64,000 nucleotides of DNA from Roseburia sp. (GTDB lineage: Bacteria > Bacillota > Clostridia > Lachnospirales > Lachnospiraceae): assembly GCA_023664265.1 (NCBI GenBank), contig JAMPFV010000001.1, forward strand, positions 314,521 to 378,520, in the 5' to 3' direction. Below the pieces are notes generated by a model, which was not told where the DNA came from, did not search any database, and saw only the letters and a program-made list of their open reading frames with translations. Within the stretch, counting starts at the first letter, position 1; every line of letters begins with the position of its first letter. The position numbers and the translations under genes were made by a program. This document shows positions 24,077 through 31,745 of this stretch, piece by piece.

Positions 24077-25126
24077 ATGGGTTTTTTTCAGGATTTAAAA
24101 CAGGATTTGTCACAAACGGTAAATGATTTGGAGACAGACGAGGCTGTAAATGAGTTGGGACTCGAGGACGGCATGACGATGGACGAGCTTTCCGGTTCTT
24201 CGGAGGATTTGTTCGGCAACGCGGAGGATGATGATTTCGCGGACTTGGAGGCAATGCTGGAGCAGGGCGTAGAGGCGCTTGGCAGCGAGCCGGACTCCAT
24301 GGAAGAGTCGGATGCGGATGAGGAGTTGCTCAGCAGCTTGGAGGACTTCGACGCGGACGAGGAGCTGCCCTCCGAGGAGGCAGTCGAGCCGGCAGCGGAG
24401 GAGCCGCAGTCCGAGGCAGAGCCCGAGCCGGTGGAGGCGCCGATGCCGGAGACATATGAGGAGCCGGCGGCGGATGTGGAAGAGGCAGTGGAAGAAAATA
24501 ATATGAGTGAGGGTGCAGAGATGGAAGGAATGTTAAACGAGACGGAGCAGAATGTAGATTTGGAAGAACTCTTGGATGAGGTGGAGCAGAATGTAGGAGA
24601 GGCGGCGTATATGGAAGAGGCGCCGGCAGCGCAGTCGGAGGAGGAGACTACCATGGCGGTTTCAACGGATACGGCGGTAATCACGGCCGGAATGAGCATC
24701 ACGGGTGACGTTACCAGCAGCGGTAACCTGAATTTAATCGGAAATATTACGGGAAATATTGATATTCTTGGCAAGCTGAACGTGACAGGCGGCATTACCG
24801 GTAATTCCGCGGCTGCAGAGATTTATGCGGAGGCAGCGCAGATCAACGGCGAGGTGAAGAGCAAGGGCAGCGTGAAGATCGGACAGAGCTCCGTCGTGAT
24901 CGGCAATATTTTCGCGACAAGCGCGGTTATCGCAGGTGCGGTAAAGGGCGACATTGACGTTCACGGCCCTGTCATTCTGGATACCTCCGCGATTGTGATG
25001 GGCAATATCAAGTCGAAGTCCGTACAGATTAACAACGGTGCGGTTATCGAGGGTATGTGCTCTCAGTGCTACGCGGATGTCAGCCCGTCCTCTTTCTTTA
25101 ATGATGTCAAGAAAAATAGGAAATAG
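24077..25126 (+). CDS. Bactofilin-family protein with a long acidic N-terminus
   Basis: 349 residues. Residues 1-200 are very acidic (runs of Glu/Asp with Pro and Ala; NVDLEELLDEVEQNVGEA repeats partly). Residues about 205-345 form the bactofilin beta-helix: MSITGDVTSSGNLNLIGNI, GNIDILGKLNVTGGITGN and later INGEVKSKGSVKIG show the repeated hydrophobic-Gly pattern. Bactofilins polymerise into cytoskeletal scaffolds that place cell wall enzymes, and the neighbouring deacetylase fits this. An acidic extension this long is unusual for the family. GAAGGAG precedes the ATG. Confidence 0.85.
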   Translation: MGFFQDLKQDLSQTVNDLETDEAVNELGLEDGMTMDELSGSSEDLFGNAEDDDFADLEAMLEQGVEALGSEPDSMEESDADEELLSSLEDFDADEELPSEEAVEPAAEEPQSEAEPEPVEAPMPETYEEPAADVEEAVEENNMSEGAEMEGMLNETEQNVDLEELLDEVEQNVGEAAYMEEAPAAQSEEETTMAVSTDTAVITAGMSITGDVTSSGNLNLIGNITGNIDILGKLNVTGGITGNSAAAEIYAEAAQINGEVKSKGSVKIGQSSVVIGNIFATSAVIAGAVKGDIDVHGPVILDTSAIVMGNIKSKSVQINNGAVIEGMCSQCYADVSPSSFFNDVKKNRK

Positions 25127-25191
25127 CGTGAGAAGTACTTCTAACCACTCGCAGCAAAGGCTGCTTCGCGGAGAAGTACTAAGTCTCGCGC
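25127..25191 (+). repeat. CTAA-type hairpin after the bactofilin gene
   Basis: Starts on the base after the stop. GCGTGAGA (25127-25134) pairs with TCTCGCGC (25184-25191) with one G-U, and AGTACTTCT (25134-25142) with AGAAGTACT (25172-25180). GCAGC/GCTGC forms an inner loop. The arms are bordered by CTAA and CTAAG as in the hairpin after the SDR gene. Confidence 0.65.
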
Positions 25192-25192
25192 C

Positions 25193-25273
25193 GAAAAATG
25201 CCCAAGCGAACTTGTTCGCTTTGAATACGGCATTTTTCATTACTATTTGTGCCGCTGAAAGCGGCATGGGAGG
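25193..25273 (+). promoter_or_regulatory. Leader element copy E before pyrH
   Basis: GAAAAATGCC (25193-25202) pairs with GGCATTTTTC (25229-25238), with an inner AGCGAAC/GTTCGCT hairpin. CTATTTG and the hairpin TGCCGCT/AGCGGCA (25250-25266) follow and are identical to copy A. TGGGAGG, the pyrH ribosome binding site, starts at the next base. The stem abuts the Shine-Dalgarno, so folding could affect translation. Confidence 0.6.
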
Positions 25274-25278
25274 TTAAT

Positions 25279-25980
25279 GTGAAGAGAATTTTGTTGAAGC
25301 TGAGCGGGGAAGCTCTCGCGGGGAAAGCGAAGACGGGCTTTGATGAGCCGACCGTGACGGCGGTTGCGGGACAGGTGAAGGAGATTGTTGACAGCGGGGT
25401 GCAGGCGGCCATCGTGATTGGCGGCGGTAATTTCTGGCGGGGACGGACGAGTGAGACCATCGATCGCACCAAGGCGGACCAGATCGGGATGCTGGCTACG
25501 GTGATGAACTGTATTTATGTGTCCGAGATTTTCAGGTCTGTCGGAATGGGGACCGAGGTTTATACGCCGTTCGTGTGCGCGTCCTTTACGGAGCTGTTCT
25601 CCAAGGATAAGGCTGTGGCGGCGCTGAACGCGGGCAAGGTCGTGTTCTTTGCGGGCGGCATCGGGCACCCGTACTTCTCTACGGATATGGGGACGGTGCT
25701 CCGCGCGGTGGAGATAGAGGCCGATATGATATTGTCCGCGCGGGCGGTTGACGGCGTGTACGACGCAGACCCTAAGCTCAACAGGGACGCGAAGAAGTAC
25801 GACACGATACCAATCAGAGAGGTGGTTGCAAAGCAGCTTGGCGTGATGGATTTGGCGGCGGCCGTGCTTTGCATGGAAAATAAAATGCCGATGACGATAT
25901 TCGGGCTGAATGAGGAGAACAGTATCATCAATGCCGCAAGAGGAAGCTCAAGCGGCACGGTTATCACGGTCACGGAATAG
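25279..25980 (+). CDS. pyrH: UMP kinase
   Basis: 233 residues of the amino-acid-kinase fold: KRILLKLSGEALAG at the start, AIVIGGGNFWRG, DQIGMLATVMNCIY, and DGVYDADPKLN near the end. It phosphorylates UMP to UDP as a hexamer. GTG at 25279 is chosen because GGGAGG lies five bases before it and homologues begin at this point. First of the frr-uppS-cdsA-dxr-rseP-ispG-polC block; rpsB and tsf, often just upstream, are not here. Confidence 0.95.
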   Translation: MKRILLKLSGEALAGKAKTGFDEPTVTAVAGQVKEIVDSGVQAAIVIGGGNFWRGRTSETIDRTKADQIGMLATVMNCIYVSEIFRSVGMGTEVYTPFVCASFTELFSKDKAVAALNAGKVVFFAGGIGHPYFSTDMGTVLRAVEIEADMILSARAVDGVYDADPKLNRDAKKYDTIPIREVVAKQLGVMDLAAAVLCMENKMPMTIFGLNEENSIINAARGSSSGTVITVTE

Positions 25981-26003
25981 AGACGGGAAGGAGCAGGAGA
26001 GCA

Positions 26004-26555
26004 ATGGATGCGAGAGTAAAGACTTACGAGGAGAAGATGCAGAAGGCATTGGATTTTCTTTTGTCGGATTATCAGACAATACGCGCGGGACGTGCGAATC
26101 CGCATGTCTTGGATAAGATTAAGGTGGACTATTACGGCACGCCGACCCCCATTCAGCAGGTGGGGAACATCACGGTGCCGGAGGCGCGGATGATTCAGAT
26201 TGCGCCGTGGGAGAAGAGCCTGATTAAGGATATTGAGAAGGCGATTATGGCGTCGGATGTCGGAATCACACCGAGCAATGACGGTATCGTGATACGTCTG
26301 GTCTTCCCCGAGCTTACGGAGGAGCGCAGGAAAGAGCTTGTAAAGGACGTCAAGAAGAAGGGCGAGGACGCGAAGGTGGCTATCCGCAATATCCGGCGCG
26401 ATGCGAACGATTCCTTTAAAAAACTTGCAAAGACCGAGGTCTCTGAGGATGAGATCAAGGACTTGGAGGATGCCACACAGAAGCTTACGGATAAATTCAT
26501 CAAGGACGTTGACAAGGCGATTGAGGAGAAGTCAAAGGAGATTTTGACGGTATAG
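26004..26555 (+). CDS. frr: Ribosome recycling factor
   Basis: 183 residues, the normal RRF length. The conserved block RAGRANPHVLDKIKVDYYGT (residues about 29-48) and the coiled-coil C-terminus RREDANDSFKK-like region are present. It splits the post-termination ribosome with EF-G. Follows pyrH by 23 bases with AAGGAGCAGGAG before the ATG. Confidence 0.96.
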   Translation: MDARVKTYEEKMQKALDFLLSDYQTIRAGRANPHVLDKIKVDYYGTPTPIQQVGNITVPEARMIQIAPWEKSLIKDIEKAIMASDVGITPSNDGIVIRLVFPELTEERRKELVKDVKKKGEDAKVAIRNIRRDANDSFKKLAKTEVSEDEIKDLEDATQKLTDKFIKDVDKAIEEKSKEILTV

Positions 26556-26580
26556 GTCGGCAGCAGCATAGGGCAAACAT

Positions 26581-26618
26581 AAACGGGGGCGGTGCATACG
26601 GATGTAGTGCCCCCGTTT
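26581..26618 (+). terminator. Hairpin between frr and uppS
   Basis: AAACGGGGGC (26581-26590) pairs with GCCCCCGTTT (26609-26618). Only a TTT tail follows, so it may be a partial terminator or a processing site. Confidence 0.5.
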
Positions 26619-26654
26619 CTGTAATAATATTTTGGGAATAATAGGAGACAGGGT

Positions 26655-27359
26655 ATGAGTATGGATGTACCGAAGCATGTGGCAATCATTCTTGACGGAA
26701 ACGGGCGCTGGGCCAAGGCGAAGGGACTGCCGCGCACGGCAGGGCATGTGCAGGGGGCGAAAACCGTGGAGGATATCTGCGAGATTGCCTACAATATGGG
26801 CATACAATATCTGACGGTGTACGCCTTTTCGACGGAGAACTGGAGCCGTCCGCAGGACGAGGTGAATACCTTGATGGATTTGCTGCGCAGCTATATGAAG
26901 AACTGCCTCAAGCGGGCGCAGAAGAATAATATGTGCGTGCGGGTGTTGGGCGACAAGACGCGGCTTGACGCGGATATTCAGAAGAAAATAGCGGATTTGG
27001 AGAGCGCGACGCAGCACAATACCGGACTGCATTTCCAGATCGCGATCAATTACGGCGGCCGCGACGAGATTACCAGAGCGGTGCGCAAGCTCGCAAGGCA
27101 GGCAGCCTACGGGGAGCTTGCGCCGGAGGACATTCGGGAAGAGCAGCTTGCGGGCGCGCTCGACACGGCGGGGCTTCCGGACCCCGATTTGATGATCCGC
27201 ACCTCGGGCGAGCAGCGGATTTCCAACTACATGCTCTGGCAGCTCGCCTACACGGAATTTTATTTTACACAGGTGCCGTGGCCGGACTTTGATAAGAAGG
27301 AGCTGGAGAAGGCCGTGGAGGCCTACCGGAATAGAGACAGAAGATATGGGCTTGTATGA
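26655..27359 (+). CDS. uppS: Isoprenyl transferase (undecaprenyl diphosphate synthase)
   Basis: 234 residues of the cis-prenyltransferase family: HVAIILDGNGRWAK (catalytic Asp), GHVQGAKTVED, YAFSTENWSRP, INYGGRDEI, and PDLMIRTSGEQRISNYMLWQ with the conserved RTSGE. It builds the C55 lipid carrier for the cell wall from IPP. AGGAGA lies before the ATG; it overlaps or abuts the 5' region of cdsA. Confidence 0.95.
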   Translation: MSMDVPKHVAIILDGNGRWAKAKGLPRTAGHVQGAKTVEDICEIAYNMGIQYLTVYAFSTENWSRPQDEVNTLMDLLRSYMKNCLKRAQKNNMCVRVLGDKTRLDADIQKKIADLESATQHNTGLHFQIAINYGGRDEITRAVRKLARQAAYGELAPEDIREEQLAGALDTAGLPDPDLMIRTSGEQRISNYMLWQLAYTEFYFTQVPWPDFDKKELEKAVEAYRNRDRRYGLV

Positions 27360-27394
27360 GACGGCGTCATGGTTCGGGAAGGGAGGACAAACGA

Positions 27395-28267
27395 ATGGCT
27401 TCCAATATTCTTGGGAAAATAAGTAAGGAGCGGGTGCTCAGCGCGGTCGCGCTTGTGGTCATCGCGCTGGCGGCGATACTGCCCGGCGGGGTGATACTGG
27501 CGGCGGTGCTGTATCTGGTATCCATTGTGGGCTTTCTGGAGCTGACCAAGGCCTGCGGCGTCCGGGAGAAGGGCGCGGGAAAAGCAAACGCGCTGGAGAA
27601 AACGGGGATACTGGTAATCACGGGGTATTATCTGCTGTTGTGCGTGACGCACACGGACATTTTTGTGGACAGTATCGACGGCGATTTCGGCATCGTGCCG
27701 GTGCTGCTCTTGGCGCTGATACTGATGATGTCCGTGTATGTCTTTACCTTTCCGCGCTTTACGGCGGATCAGGTGATGGCAGCGTATTTTTCACTGATCT
27801 ATGCGCCGGTGATGCTGTCCTTTGTCTTTCTGACACGGCAGCTTCCACACGGCATTTATCTTGTGTGGATGGCGTTTATCAACTCGTGGGTGTCGGACAC
27901 CTGTGCGTATCTGGTGGGAGTGATGATTGGGAAGCACAAGCTTGCACCAGTGCTCAGCCCGAAGAAATCCATTGAGGGGGCTGTCGGCGGCATTGTGGGT
28001 GCGGCGCTTGTCGGCGCGCTGTTTGGCCGGTATCTCGATGGTGCGCTCGGGCTGAACGGGATGGCGGCGGCACTCGCGGTGGTCGGCGGCGCAGGCTCGG
28101 TGATATCGCAGGTGGGTGACTTGGCGGCGTCCGCCATCAAGCGCAATCACGACATCAAGGATTACGGGAAGCTGATACCCGGGCACGGCGGGATTATGGA
28201 CCGCTTTGACAGCGTGATATTCACTGCGCCGATCACTTATTTTCTGATTTTGCTTTTTATAAAATAA
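27395..28267 (+). CDS. cdsA: Phosphatidate cytidylyltransferase
   Basis: 290 residues with about eight hydrophobic helices. The C-terminal signature appears as SVISQVGDLAASAIKR followed by KDYGKLIPGHGGIMDRFDS. It makes CDP-diacylglycerol for phospholipid synthesis at the membrane. ATG at 27395 (MASNILGKIS) is preferred over the ATG overlapping the uppS stop because GGAGG lies 7 bases before it. Confidence 0.93.
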   Translation: MASNILGKISKERVLSAVALVVIALAAILPGGVILAAVLYLVSIVGFLELTKACGVREKGAGKANALEKTGILVITGYYLLLCVTHTDIFVDSIDGDFGIVPVLLLALILMMSVYVFTFPRFTADQVMAAYFSLIYAPVMLSFVFLTRQLPHGIYLVWMAFINSWVSDTCAYLVGVMIGKHKLAPVLSPKKSIEGAVGGIVGAALVGALFGRYLDGALGLNGMAAALAVVGGAGSVISQVGDLAASAIKRNHDIKDYGKLIPGHGGIMDRFDSVIFTAPITYFLILLFIK

Positions 28268-28369
28268 GATATGTTTGTGGAATAAGATGTGTTTTATGTA
28301 ATAAAACATGTTTTAATGAAATAAAACATGTTGCCGTGAAATATATTTATTACGAAAGGAAGGAATTGC

Positions 28370-29515
28370 GTGAGAAAGATAGCGATACTCGGATCCACGG
28401 GCTCGATTGGGACGCAGACGCTCGAGATTGTGCGGGAGAATCCGGATCTGCAGGTGGTCGGACTGTCCGCGGGAAGCAATGTGGAGCTGCTGGAACGGCA
28501 GGTGCGGGAGTTTCAGCCGAAGCTGGTGTCCCTGCAGAGTGAGGAGGCGTGCAGGGAGCTCCGCATCCGGCTCGCGGACACGGATGTGCGGGTAGTATCC
28601 GGAATGGAGGGACTGCTGGAGGTTGCCGAGATGGAGGAGTCGGAGCTTCTGGTCACGGCCATTGTCGGGATGATCGGCATCCGCCCGACGATTGCGGCCA
28701 TCCGCAGGGGGAAGGACATTGCGCTTGCCAACAAGGAGACGCTGGTGACGGCGGGACATATTATCATGCCGCTTGCCGCGCAGATGGGCGTTTCTATTCT
28801 GCCTGTGGACAGCGAGCACAGTGCGATATTCCAGTCCCTACAGGGCGAGCGCAGAGAACGGGTCGAGAAGCTGTTGATCACCGCCTCCGGCGGGCCGTTT
28901 CGCGGGCGAACAAGAGCGGAGCTGGCCAAGGTACAGCCGGAGGATGCGCTGAAGCATCCGAACTGGACGATGGGGCATAAGATTACAATTGATTCCGCGA
29001 CGTTGGTCAACAAGGGGCTTGAGGTCATGGAGGCGCGGTGGCTGTTTAACGTGGGATTGGAACATATACAGGTGGTCGTGCACCCGCAGAGCATTATCCA
29101 CTCCATGGTGCAGTATGTGGACGGCGGGATTATCGCGCAGCTTGGAATGCCGGATATGAAGCTGCCGATACAGTATGCGCTGTTCTATCCGGACAGGCGG
29201 CCGATGGCGGGAAAGCGCGTAGATTTCTATGAATTGGGCAGTATAACCTTTGAGAAGCCGGACATGGAGACCTTCGCGGGGCTGGGGCTTGCGATGCGCG
29301 CGGCGCGGACGGGCGGCAGTATGCCGACGGTATTTAACGCTGCGAATGAGAGGGCAGTCAGCCTGTTTTTACAGAAAAAGATTCGATTCTTGGAGATACC
29401 GGAGATTATTGAGCAGTGTATGGAGGCGCACAGGCAGGTTGACAGTCCGGACGTGGACGCGATTTTGGCGGCGGAGCAGGAGACCTATGAGCGGATCCGC
29501 GCAAGGTATGAATAA
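28370..29515 (+). CDS. dxr: 1-deoxy-D-xylulose-5-phosphate reductoisomerase
   Basis: 381 residues. The NADPH site is IAILGSTGSIGTQTL at the start. ALANKETLVTAG, PVDSEHSAIFQ (metal ligands) and TASGGPFRG follow, with the C-terminal NAANERAVSLF. It performs the committed step of the MEP isoprenoid pathway. GTG start with GGAAGGA upstream. The 100 bases before it carry ATAAAACATG twice and an A/T-rich TGTTTTAT/ATAAAACA hairpin but no gene. Confidence 0.95.
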   Translation: MRKIAILGSTGSIGTQTLEIVRENPDLQVVGLSAGSNVELLERQVREFQPKLVSLQSEEACRELRIRLADTDVRVVSGMEGLLEVAEMEESELLVTAIVGMIGIRPTIAAIRRGKDIALANKETLVTAGHIIMPLAAQMGVSILPVDSEHSAIFQSLQGERRERVEKLLITASGGPFRGRTRAELAKVQPEDALKHPNWTMGHKITIDSATLVNKGLEVMEARWLFNVGLEHIQVVVHPQSIIHSMVQYVDGGIIAQLGMPDMKLPIQYALFYPDRRPMAGKRVDFYELGSITFEKPDMETFAGLGLAMRAARTGGSMPTVFNAANERAVSLFLQKKIRFLEIPEIIEQCMEAHRQVDSPDVDAILAAEQETYERIRARYE

Positions 29516-29554
29516 GGTGCGCCAGATGGCGCGGAAGTGAGGAAGAAGAAAAGC

Positions 29555-30628
29555 ATGGCAGCAACGATAATAGCATTTATACTGGTGTTTAGCGTGGTGG
29601 TGATCGCACATGAGCTCGGACACTTTCTGATTGCGAAGCTCAACGGCATACGGGTGGTGGAGTTTGCAATCGGCATGGGGCCGGTAATCGTGAAGTTTAC
29701 GGCCGGAGAGACGCGCTATGTCCTGCGGCTTCTGCCGATTGGCGGCGCGTGCATGTTTGAGGGCGAGGACGGCGTCTACTCCAATGACAGTCAGGAAAAG
29801 AGGGAACAGACTGCACCGCCTCAGGGCGCCTTCAATGACGCGAAAGTGTGGGCGAGGATAGCGACGGTGTTTGCGGGGCCGTTTTTTAATATTATTCTTG
29901 CGTTTCTGCTGTCGCTGATCGTTGTGGGCGTTTCGGGTGAGGTCATTCCGCGTATCGGTGAGCTGACGGAGGGCTACCCCGCGCAGGAGGCCGGTCTGCA
30001 GGAGGGGGATCTCATCACGAGGTTCAACGGTCAGAACGTATATCTGCGCGAGGAAGTGATTATGGGCTCCTACCTCAATCAGGGAGAGCTGGTGACGTTG
30101 GAATACGAGCGCGGCGGAGAGCGCCATACCGTGACGCTCACCCCGCACTACAGCAGGGCGGATGAGCGGTATTATATCGGATTTTCCGTCGGAGAGCATA
30201 TTGACTGTAAGGGCCGGAACCTGATAAAGTACGGTGCGTGCGAGGTGCGCTACTGGCTTCAGACTACGGTGAAAAGTCTTATCATGCTGGTGCGGGGAAA
30301 ACTTTCCATGGATGATCTTTCCGGTCCGGTGGGGATTGCGGTGACGATTGACGAGACCATCGAGGAGGCAAAGCCCTACGGTCTGCCGACGATTGTGCTG
30401 ACGATGATTAATTTCGCGGTGCTGTTGAGTGTCAATCTGGGCGTGATGAATCTGCTTCCGCTCCCGGCGTTGGACGGCGGCCGGCTGCTGTTTCTGCTGA
30501 TTGAGGTGGTGCGCGGGAAGCCGATGGCGCCCGAGAAGGAGGGCATGGTTCATTTTGCGGGCTTTGTCGCGCTGATGATTTTGATGGTGTTTGTATTCTA
30601 CAATGATTTGACGAAGATTTTCTCCTGA
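29555..30628 (+). CDS. rseP: Site-2-type RIP metalloprotease
   Basis: 357 residues. Zinc motif HELGHFL near residue 16 in the first membrane helix, a central PDZ domain (about 125-205, LTEGYPAQEAGLQEGDLITR), and NLLPLPALDGGRLLF with the third zinc ligand. It cleaves membrane-embedded substrates such as anti-sigma factors or signal peptide remnants. ATG at 29555 gives the usual N-terminus; a GTG six codons earlier lacks a good site. Confidence 0.92.
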   Translation: MAATIIAFILVFSVVVIAHELGHFLIAKLNGIRVVEFAIGMGPVIVKFTAGETRYVLRLLPIGGACMFEGEDGVYSNDSQEKREQTAPPQGAFNDAKVWARIATVFAGPFFNIILAFLLSLIVVGVSGEVIPRIGELTEGYPAQEAGLQEGDLITRFNGQNVYLREEVIMGSYLNQGELVTLEYERGGERHTVTLTPHYSRADERYYIGFSVGEHIDCKGRNLIKYGACEVRYWLQTTVKSLIMLVRGKLSMDDLSGPVGIAVTIDETIEEAKPYGLPTIVLTMINFAVLLSVNLGVMNLLPLPALDGGRLLFLLIEVVRGKPMAPEKEGMVHFAGFVALMILMVFVFYNDLTKIFS

Positions 30629-30677
30629 CAGGCTTTAGAGGCGGGGAAAACACGGAACAGAGAAAGGCGTGGATAGG

Positions 30678-31730
30678 ATGTATCGGGACAATACAAAGGA
30701 AATCCGTATCGGAAATAAGGTGATTGGCGGTGGGAATCCGATTCTGATTCAGTCGATGACAAATACAAAGACGGAGGATGTGAAGGCCACAATCGCGCAG
30801 ATTTTGCGTCTGCAGGAGGCGGGCTGCGACATTATCCGGTGCACGGTGCCGACCTTGGAGGCGGCAAGCGCCGTCGGCGCAATCAAAAGGGAGATTGCGA
30901 TACCGCTGGTGGCGGACATTCATTTTGATTATAGGATGGCGGTCGCGGCGATAGAGAACGGCGCGGATAAAATCCGAATCAACCCGGGCAATATCGGCGG
31001 CAGGGAGAAGGTTGCCGAGGTCGTGCGGGCGGCGAGGGAGCGGGATATTCCGATTCGCGTCGGGGTCAACAGCGGCTCGCTGGAGAAAGAGCTTGTGGAG
31101 CGCTACCGCGGCGTGACGGCGGAGGGGCTTGTGGAGAGTGCGCTTGACAAGGTGCGGATGATCGAGGAGCTGGGCTATGACAATATGGTCATCAGCATCA
31201 AGTCCTCGGATGTGATGATGAGTGTCCGCGCACATGCGCTGCTTGCGGACAAAACGCCGTACCCGCTCCATGTGGGCATAACGGAGTCGGGCACGGTCAC
31301 AAGCGGGAACATCAAGTCCGCGGTCGGGCTTGGCATTATCCTGAACCAGGGCATCGGGGATACCATCCGCGTGTCGCTGACGGGTGACCCCGTGGAGGAG
31401 GTGAAGTCCGCAAAGCTGATTCTGCGCACGCTGGGGCTCAGAAAGGGCGGCATCGAGGTGGTCTCCTGCCCGACCTGCGGCAGGACCAATATAGACTTAA
31501 TCGGACTTGCGAATCAAGTTGAAACGATGGTGCAGGGCTATGATTTGGATATCAAGGTCGCCGTGATGGGCTGTGCGGTCAACGGCCCGGGGGAGGCGAA
31601 GGAAGCGGATATCGGCATTGCGGGCGGCATTGGCGAGGGACTTCTGATCAAGAAGGGCGAGATTGTGAGGAAGGTTCCCGAGGACGGGCTTTTGGCGGCG
31701 CTCAGGGACGAGCTGGATCATTGGGCGTAA
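30678..31730 (+). CDS. ispG: 4-hydroxy-3-methylbut-2-en-1-yl diphosphate synthase
   Basis: 350 residues. The barrel starts with IGGGNPILIQSMTNTKTEDV. The iron-sulfur domain has SCPTCGRTNIDL and MGCAVNGPGEAKEADIGIAG with the cluster cysteines. It makes HMBPP in the MEP pathway and works with dxr in this operon. Start at 30678 (MYRDNTKEIRIG) with AGAAAGG upstream; an in-frame GTG at 30669 is possible. Confidence 0.94.
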   Translation: MYRDNTKEIRIGNKVIGGGNPILIQSMTNTKTEDVKATIAQILRLQEAGCDIIRCTVPTLEAASAVGAIKREIAIPLVADIHFDYRMAVAAIENGADKIRINPGNIGGREKVAEVVRAARERDIPIRVGVNSGSLEKELVERYRGVTAEGLVESALDKVRMIEELGYDNMVISIKSSDVMMSVRAHALLADKTPYPLHVGITESGTVTSGNIKSAVGLGIILNQGIGDTIRVSLTGDPVEEVKSAKLILRTLGLRKGGIEVVSCPTCGRTNIDLIGLANQVETMVQGYDLDIKVAVMGCAVNGPGEAKEADIGIAGGIGEGLLIKKGEIVRKVPEDGLLAALRDELDHWA

Positions 31731-31745
31731 TGAGGGTTTGCGGAT

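Noticed and set aside
26581..26618. Strong terminator splitting the pyrH operon
   Set aside because: The stem is good but only TTT follows, so full termination before uppS is doubtful; kept only as a hairpin.
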